The notes below the pieces were generated by a model. That model made no database searches, was not told the DNA's origin, and saw only the letters and a list, made by a program, of their open reading frames with translations. The translations under genes and the position numbers were made by a program. DNA of 64,000 bases. It comes from Blumeriella jaapii. Its lineage: Eukaryota; Ascomycota; Leotiomycetes; Helotiales; Drepanopezizaceae. The stretch lies in the NCBI GenBank assembly GCA_009599575.1, contig VWND01000016.1, forward strand, positions 124,001 to 188,000, written 5' to 3'. Below, one piece after another: positions 57,765 through 64,000 of this stretch; positions within the stretch are counted from its first letter, which is position 1, and each line of letters starts with the position of its first letter.

Positions 57765-57971
57765 ATGCCTGCCTGCCCCGTATGCACATACATACAGAAG
57801 TTAATAAAGGGCGTTCAACCAATGTAATCAACTAGTCCTATAGTACCATAATTTCGCTTTTCCAAGTCATATCCAGAGACAGACCTTGTTTGTGCACGGT
57901 ACGGAGAGGTACAGTAGAGCAAAGGATAAGAAGACTCTTTTATAAAAAGCCTCTGTTCGAATGGCGGTTTA

Positions 57972-57989
57972 CTCCCTGTTTGCGAACAG
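57972..57989. repeat. Perfect short inverted repeat
   Basis: 'ccctgttTGCGaacaggg': seven-base arms around a four-base loop. It lies 3' of SPG1 and of the AAATGT array; role unknown. Confidence 0.6.
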
Positions 57990-58289
57990 GGACTGGGTTT
58001 GCGAGGTCCTTAGGATCATTCCGCCGATTATGAAGAGAAAAGAAGAGAAGAGAACGGATGGCCTTATGCTTGAACTGAAGTATGTACTGTAACAGCTAAG
58101 TAGTATATTTATTTCTGTCTATGTGGAGAGACAAACGAACGGACGACCAGACTGACGGACGGATGGGCTAGCCCCACTACTGCAGTCCCGAGCGTCGAGC
58201 GTCGCTACAGACAGAGCACAACAATGTTTCTTCGCCGCCACGATGCCCACCAATCCAACAATTCCATATATCAACCATTGGCCCAAGCA

Positions 58290-60882
58290 TCACTTGGGTA
58301 GTGGCTCCTCCCCACTGGCCTTTTGGGAGCCTGTTAATTTACCCCAGAAATTAGAGACGCTGCTGGGTGAACCACCCTGAATTTGCAGTCCCTCTTCACT
58401 GCGAACACCGTCAGACAGCTGGCCAGAAGTGTCGCCCGCAGTAGCTGCAGAGGAATCAAGATCTTTGCCCGCCTTGTCTTGACTCTTGTTGCTCGCCGGT
58501 TTACTGCTCTCCTGGACAGTTTTGCCCCCGTTGGCTGCAAGGGCTCCCTCAAGCGAGCATTGAGCAGTATCTGATGGACCATGTTGGTTGCCATCAGTAG
58601 CAGTCAGTAGGAATTGAGCAGTTTGCTTTCGGCTGGGCTTGTGACGTCTCTTGTGCCTTCGGACAACCTCATCAGTGTTGGCTTGACAAGCGTTTTCTGT
58701 GCTGCTCTGAGAGCTCGCACCGCTGCTTGCGCTGTGGGCACCACCGGTGCTGTTGCGAGCTCTATTTACATTAGGACCTTCCTGACTCTTGCTGTGAAGA
58801 ACATTCTTGACCGGTCGCTGGGTCGCATCCCTGTCTTCACTGGCGTTCACATGGGCATTCTCTGCCTGTTGGTGAGATAGCACAGGTGGCGTAGGGCAGG
58901 AGACTAGTCGATGAACTCTCGCTTTGGGCTCTTGTTGTCTATTACTTTCGAAATTGTAGCTAGAACTTCGATGATTATTGGGGGAAGTGGGTGGCAGTAA
59001 CTCGTCGTTGGAACAATCAGCCAAAGCGTGCTGAACGGAGCCGCTAGGTGCAGTAGGTATCGGTATCAGCTCATCATCAGAGCATTCTGCCAAGGTGTGC
59101 TGGACAAGAGGAGCACTATTCGCCTTGATGAGTTCTGTTGGAAGGCTTGTTCGAATGCATTCTGAAAGTTCGTGCTCTTGGGCTTTCTTGTTCTCTCTCT
59201 CGTAGTGATCGAGGACAGCTTTATTGACTGGGCAATCGGAGAAATCGTGGACATACGAAAGTTCCTTAGCTCGAGTCGGACGTTTGGATACTGGAACGGC
59301 GCCACACTCGGATAAACGGCATTGGCCAATGGACTGAGCTGGAGTAAATTCGGCAACTACGATCTCGCTTTCAGTAATTGGATCCTTGATAGGACCAGGT
59401 AATGTCTCATTTTTCTGAGTGGATTCCTCAGAAGTGACATGCTCTTGCGGAGTTGCAACTTGTTGTCCTCTCTCTGGAGCCTTGATCTCAACTATGGTAC
59501 CTTCAGGAAGGACACGTGGATCGGTAGAGGGTTGGCTTTGGGTAGCCCCCTCCACTTCGACCTCGTTCAGAGGAACCAAATCACGGTGTTGGGGCGGCGA
59601 CTCCACCACGTGTTGTGCAGACTCTTCTGGGATACTGGGCTGCCGGGGAGATGACGCTTTACCAATGCCAAAGATCCTGATTCTCTGACTTTGGGAATTG
59701 TCGTTGCTAAAAGTCTTGATGTCTATGATCCCTGGCTCGGGTTTGGGATCTTGATGCTGAGTAACGAGGATGCTTGGTGCAGACTGCGTAGAGTACTTCC
59801 TATCCAATTCTGGCCTCGGCTCCAAAGAGTGAAGTGATTGGCCTTGTTTCTCGACCAGTTGCTGGCGATAGTCAAGACTTGATTCAACATGGTCGTTGTG
59901 TTTCTGCAACTGGATGGGCTTTTCCGTTTGGGCAGAGGTATTCCCTGTAGACTGAGCTTGAGCTGAAGCTAACGGCTCGCCGCCAGGTGGTCCATAGGAA
60001 CGTTGCCCATATTCCATTGGTCCGGGTGGCATTGGTTGTTTGTGGACAAGCACTGTGTGCGTGCACACGTCTCTAGCCCTAGAGTCACCTTCACGTGCTC
60101 GAATCTCGCCGTCATTTTGCATTTGGGTACACATGGTACAACACATGCCCAGTGCCAAATCAGATACACAGTTTCCTTTGATGCCATAGGTACCACGGAT
60201 CTGGGAGCGCTGAGTACCAACGAAGACTCCTGTTGGAAAGTGCGTTAGTCAACGTCGAGCTGGGAGAGTGTTCAGCAAGGGGGAACACAAGCAGGTGATC
60301 AAGATGGTGCTTGTCAAAGTTGCTTGTCCAATGTGTACATTGCACAGAGTGTTATTGCTTACCAGGGAGAAACGGACAAAGCACGCCAGCAACACAGAAT
60401 GCGCAGCAAACTCCATTACAGGCTTCACCAGACTCCCAGAACTCATCTAATGGATGTTTCCCATTGCTGACCCGCTCGAGGCGCCAATTTGTCTTCGCAA
60501 AAAGTACACAAGGGGCCCAGCAAGCCAAGCAGCAAGTGTGTTCATCATCGCACGGTTGTCCACAGAACTGAATATGTCAGCATGTCAATTTTTGTATATG
60601 CTCTAGAGAGGAAGAAAACATAGCAGAACTCCGCATATCGGACTCTCAATGCCAGGACAGCTCCAGAAGTAAGTGCTAACTGACCGTGTTGATCCATTGA
60701 TTGTAGGGTTTGCCTTTATTTTCTGGTCTAGTAGAGCTAGCCGAGGTAAACAGTGTTGCGCTACTGGCAGACAAGGCGTGTTGCTGCTGAGCCAAAGTAA
60801 TCGCGGACCTAGGGATGGGTTGGCTGATCGAGCCTCTTGGGGTTGGGTGGCTTTCCCGATGGAACGGGGTGTTGGGAGACAT
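58290..60882 (-). CDS. PLAC8-domain protein with long repeat-bearing C-terminal tail
   Basis: Cys-rich PLAC8-family protein (the family includes plant cadmium-resistance and cell-number regulators); the function of the long fungal forms is unknown. Minus-strand exons are 60882-60685, 60567-60363 and 60229-58290, giving 780 residues. The start is the first good ATG ('MSPNTPFHRES'); the frame is open a further 48 bases, so an extra 5' exon is possible. The PLAC8 domain spans about 60-165: 'WINTFCGQPCDDEHTCCLAC' then 'WAPCVLF', 'GVCCAFCVAGVLCPFLPG', and after intron 2 'RSQIRGTYGIKGNCVSDLAL' and 'CCTMCTQMQNDGEI'. The remaining ~600 residues are disordered and Ser/Gln/Pro-rich. They contain six spaced boxes like 'QHTLAECSDDEL' and 'QHALADCSNDEL' at a ~24-residue period (58885-59326), then a basic patch 'RRHKRRHKPSRKQ'. 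Confidence 0.87.
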
Positions 60883-61547
60883 GTAATGGACTTTTGGCTG
60901 TAAGTCAAAGTCACTGTAACTACCAGGCACAGTCAGACTCGTGTCCCGACCTGATCGATGAGCCTCCTGGGCCTGAAGGGAGGATGTAAGGGCTTACGCT
61001 CGGCGCCTGGTCGAAAGCACTTATTTTCGATGAGTCTGTCGACAGTAAGCCTCATACCTCGAATGATCAGGCAGACTGGGTACTTACGATGCGAAGCGAT
61101 CTATCAATATTTTAACACTGTTGATAGCCGGAATGGCGGGCGATGTTAATCAGTGATAGAGAGTAAAGAGGACGAGAGTAGAGGTCACACAGCATGGGCA
61201 CTACTAGTGCCCTCTTTCTCCCAAGTGGAAGGCGTGAACTACGCGCATGAGGAAAGAGAATCCCAAACTATACCTACTTGACCACCTGTAATTCCAAAGC
61301 TCGAATATCGAATGTACGTTCAAATCTGTGGCATTAAATACATGTTAAGTTTACAGGTCAGGGATTGGCACCCAGCATGATCTTTAGTTGCCTTCATCAG
61401 CATCCTCACATCGTTAAGGCAAGGTCAGAAACTTCACTCCTTTTTGGACTAGTAGTGGTCAGCACAGCGTCACCTCCTAAAAGAGGCCTTGCTATGAGGG
61501 AGTCAAGGCATGACGATATGGAGAGCTGTCTTTTGTGAACCAAAGCT
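60883..61547. other. Spacer upstream of the PLAC8 gene
   Basis: 665 bases with the PLAC8 promoter on the left and the 3' end of the acidic mitochondrial protein gene on the right. A possible 5' UTR exon or extra coding exon of the PLAC8 gene may lie at 60930-61070; this is not resolved. Confidence 0.5.
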
Positions 61548-62419
61548 TCATACTTGCGGTCTGTTAGGGTCGACGGTTCCCTTGACCTTTGCAGTTTCGG
61601 GCGCACCCTCTCCTTTCTTAGACTTGCTCGGATCGTTGGTAATATCAGTACTGTGCTTGGTGTCTGTGTTGGTGAGACCCTCTTGCTTGCTGGTTTGAGA
61701 ATTCTTGTCTCCAGTGGGTTTTGATGCAGCAGCCTGCCGTTGTCAGCGCTTGTTGATACCAGTACCAATTCAAAACCATACCTTGTCGGATGTGTCCTCC
61801 GAATCAGTCTCGCCAGCCTTGATGGCCTTGTTGCTCTCTAATCTCTTCTTGATGCCGCCTTTAGCATCAGGAGTAGTCGTCTTGGTATTCTTGCCGTCAC
61901 CAGACTCCTCCTCGCTATCGTCGTCCGAGGTTTCGGGAGCGTCGGTTTTATCCTCATCACGGTCGGACTCTTCAGACTCGTCACCGTCGTTGGACTTCGT
62001 TTCTGTCTCGTCGGATTGTTTCTCGGCATCGTCAGACTTCTCTTTAGCTTCCTCTTCCTCAGACTCCTCCCCCGTCTCTCCGTGGTGTGTCTCTCCATGC
62101 TCTTCTCCGTGCCCATCACCGTGATCACCGTGTCCATGCGAGGTATCCGAGGCGTTGGACAAGATCCACCAGCAGGATGATACAGTCACGACTACAGCTC
62201 CCGCAGCCCTGGATGACGTCGTATCAGTAAACGGCGCGACACGGTCGAGATATTCAATTGAAGTCCTCACCAGACTGCATCACCTCCCGACTTTGCAGGC
62301 TCATGGCCACCGCTGGCGTAACCACGGCAGACGACCTGGCGGAACAATCGAGGTTTCGCTGCTGTTGGTCTGGCAGCTCGGATGCTGGACCGCAACGCAG
62401 CGAACCGTGAGAATGCCAT
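61548..62419 (-). CDS. Predicted mitochondrial membrane protein with acidic Ser/Glu-rich domain
   Basis: Conserved-looking fungal protein without a named function. Minus-strand exons are 62419-62271, 62208-61782 and 61733-61548, giving 253 residues. The N-terminus is a typical mitochondrial presequence ('FAALRSSIRAARPTAAKPR' through 'GYASGG'), followed by one hydrophobic segment at about 51-68 ('AAGAVVVTVSSCWWIL'). Then comes a His/Gly-rich stretch ('HGHGDHGDGHGEEHGETHHG') and a ~100-residue block dominated by Glu, Asp, Ser and Lys. The tail is Lys/Thr/Ser-rich and ends 'GTVDPNRPQV'. A single-span inner-membrane protein with its acidic part in the intermembrane space is an inference. The last codon is uncertain: the stop follows 'gtatga', which could also be a donor to a further exon. 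It is divergent to CAND1. Confidence 0.7.
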
Positions 62420-62971
62420 TGCGTGGGGATGACTGAACAATGAAGCCCAGATTAATCAAACACTGAAGGCGTTTAGTGTTTAAAGCGCAATTGGGCGGCG
62501 TGGAAAGCTTGGTGAGTGGTGACGAAGAGAAGATGGGATGGCTGGGATGCAGTTCTTCCGCGGCCGGAGTTTATCCGGAATGCCTGACAACTTCAGGCCA
62601 CCACAACCTACCAGGTCAAGCAAGCAGTAGCTTTGGTGGGGTATTATATCCTGGATGTCAATAATCAAGGTGCACACCTACAGTACAGTACCTCTCTCCC
62701 CCCTTTCAATACGACACGACACGACGACACGACGATACGACGACACGGCATCCTCTGTTCTGGATTGTTGTATCGACTTCACTCCAGGCAGAGTAGAGAG
62801 CTCCATGAGCTAGCTGCCTCCTGAATTTACAGAAGATCACCACCTACCTGCGCATCCACAGCTCACCTCTCCCCGCTTCCCGTCGCACTCATATGATCGC
62901 AGCTTCAAGAGCTTGAGCCCCTTCACTATCACGGACGCCTTTCCACTCGCGATACCCAGGTCGCCTACATC
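62420..62971. promoter_or_regulatory. Divergent upstream region of the mitochondrial protein gene and CAND1
   Basis: 552 bases between two divergent starts. It has a (CAGTA)n repeat at 62680-62690 and an 'acgac' repeat at 62704-62750. No gene. Confidence 0.6.
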
Positions 62972-64000
62972 ATGGCGTCTTCGACTCTCCCTGCGAACCC
63001 GTCCTCACAGACAGTGGCCCAACTACTACCTAAGCTCCATGATGCCGACCCCGACTACAGATTCATGTCCTTGAATGATCTGTTCCAGGTTCTCTCTATG
63101 GGCAAGCCGGACTTTCTATACCACGACTACAACACTGCTGCTCGTGCCGTGGACGGCATTATCAAGACATTGGATGACATGAACGGCGAGGTTCAGAATC
63201 TGGCAATCAAATGGTAAGCTGCACCCATCATGGTGCTATTGGAGGGGTACATGTGAGAGCTAACATCGCAAAGTCTTGGTCCTTTGGTCTCCAAGATCCC
63301 TTCCAGTATACTACCTCCGTTAATCGAGAAACTCTCCAACCTCAGTACCGAAAACTCAGTCGATAGTTCTGTTCCTGCCATGGCTCTTCGAACCGTTGTT
63401 ACCACACTCCCCAGACCAATCAGCGGTGTTTCTCAGACCAAGGAGGTTGCAGAGTCCTACTCAGCAATCAGCAGAGTCCTGATCCCCAGACTTGTCGGTC
63501 GAGTGGTCACCAATCATTCAAAGCATATCAAGCTTCCTGCACCACCACCTGGCATGCTGGACATAGAAAAAGACATAGACCCAGAAGCAGTCGATGTCCT
63601 CATTGAGGTTGTGAGATGTTTCGGGCCTATGTTGCAACAGCCAGAGGTGGAATCACTCCGGGCACTCCTTGTTTCGATTCTAGAGACAGAACGAGCCAGC
63701 TCAGTTGTCAAGAAGCGCACAGTCGTAGCAGTATCTATTTTGGCTCTCTACCTCTCCGATGAGAGCCTGAGCCACTTCCTTTCTCAATTGATTGAGAACC
63801 TGCGCAATCCTCATTTAACATTGGTCCAGAGGCGTCTCTATATCACAATCCTGGGATCAATGGCACGATCAATCCCCTCTAGATTTGGTCCTTATCTAAA
63901 GACTCTTGCCCCCTTTGTTCTCTCTGCCTTGAGTCAGCAGGAGCTCAACGACCAAATGGAGAATTCGGCTGAGGATGGCGAATCTAATCCTGAGATTGAC
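62972..64000 (+). CDS. Cullin-associated NEDD8-dissociated protein 1 (CAND1/TIP120), 5' part
   Basis: HEAT-repeat exchange factor that binds un-neddylated cullins and swaps SCF substrate receptors. Exons 62972-63213 and 63274 to the window edge give the first 323 of an expected ~1,300 residues, so the gene is cut by the window. The N-terminal repeat 'VAQLLPKLHDADPDYRFMSL' followed by 'NDLFQVL', 'NLAIKCLGPLVSKIP' and 'VDVLIEVVRCFGPML' shows the helical HEAT pattern seen at the start of CAND1 proteins, and 'DADPDYRFMSLNDL' closely resembles their first repeat. The frame is open to base 64000. Start chosen as the first ATG of the frame, after a CT-rich leader. Confidence 0.9.

Larger units (their letters stand above)
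56452..58289. other. Spacer between SPG1 and the PLAC8 gene (convergent)
   Basis: No gene supported. Holds GTAG/CTAC repeats (56940-56965), dispersed repeat family A copy 2 (57040-57235), the AAATGT array, a perfect inverted repeat at 57972-57989 and TACTG repeats (57905-57917, 58082-58090). Confidence 0.6.

Noticed and set aside
57215..57835. Repeat proteins (Asn-Val, Phe-Thr, Tyr-Ile) on both strands
   Set aside because: Pure translation of the AAATGT array; open in several frames at once.
1..64000. CRISPR arrays, operons, bacterial mobile elements
   Set aside because: None seen; spliced genes and monocistronic layout show fungal nuclear DNA.

Overview
The window is nuclear DNA from a filamentous ascomycete (Pezizomycotina; I cannot fix the class). 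The evidence is many short introns (mostly 45-130 nt) with GT..AG ends and CTRAC-like branch sites, typical fungal gene families (UPF0187 bestrophin-like channel, HAM1-like protein, DUF4211 protein, Fzo1, GH81 glucanase, Spg1/Tem1, a PLAC8 protein with a long tail), monocistronic genes on both strands, and AT-rich decayed repeats that look like repeat-induced point mutation (RIP).

Layout: TOM22 (195-757, +); bestrophin-like channel (1700-3273, +); mitochondrial EF-Tu (3676-5150, +); HAM1-like protein (6542-9507, -); DUF4211 nuclear protein (11708-13727, -); a decayed alpha/beta-hydrolase (14065-14984, +); RNase T2 with a frameshifted tail (16068-17441, +); DNAJC9-type J protein, also frameshifted (18118-19243, +); telomere protein STN1 (19539-20474, +); a repeat-rich stretch; vacuolar Ca2+/H+ exchanger (23607-25187, +); a 3.9 kb AT-rich island with a dead Tc1/mariner transposase and a degenerate ~62-bp tandem repeat; GH81 endo-1,3-beta-glucanase (29151-31869, -); a 3.7 kb repeat-rich spacer; UTP14 (35611-38578, -) and MRPL27/mL41 (38744-39115, +) sharing a 165-bp promoter; a 4.7 kb gene desert; mitofusin FZO1 (43867-46608, -); ESCRT-III VPS2 (47130-47976, +); PP2C phosphatase (49456-51374, +); HEM3 (52602-53738, +); GCV3 (53952-54578, -); SPG1/TEM1 (55282-56451, +); PLAC8 protein (58290-60882, -); an acidic mitochondrial membrane protein (61548-62419, -); and the start of CAND1 (62972 to the window end, +).

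There is no operon or biosynthetic cluster. About a third of the genes act in mitochondria (TOM22, TUF1, MRPL27, FZO1, HEM3, GCV3 and the 61.5-62.4 kb gene); the others are housekeeping genes for ribosome biogenesis, ESCRT, septation signalling, telomeres and cullin regulation, plus two secreted enzymes. I found no convincing new system. The best leads are a start codon interrupted by an intron in the HAM1-like gene, two single-base frameshifts in neighbouring genes, a PLAC8 protein with six spaced H-x-L-S/A-E/D-C boxes, a short TACTG-based repeat scattered through almost every spacer, and several decayed mobile or repeat families. All coordinates and splice sites were derived by eye; the reading frames agree across every stated junction except where a frameshift is reported.
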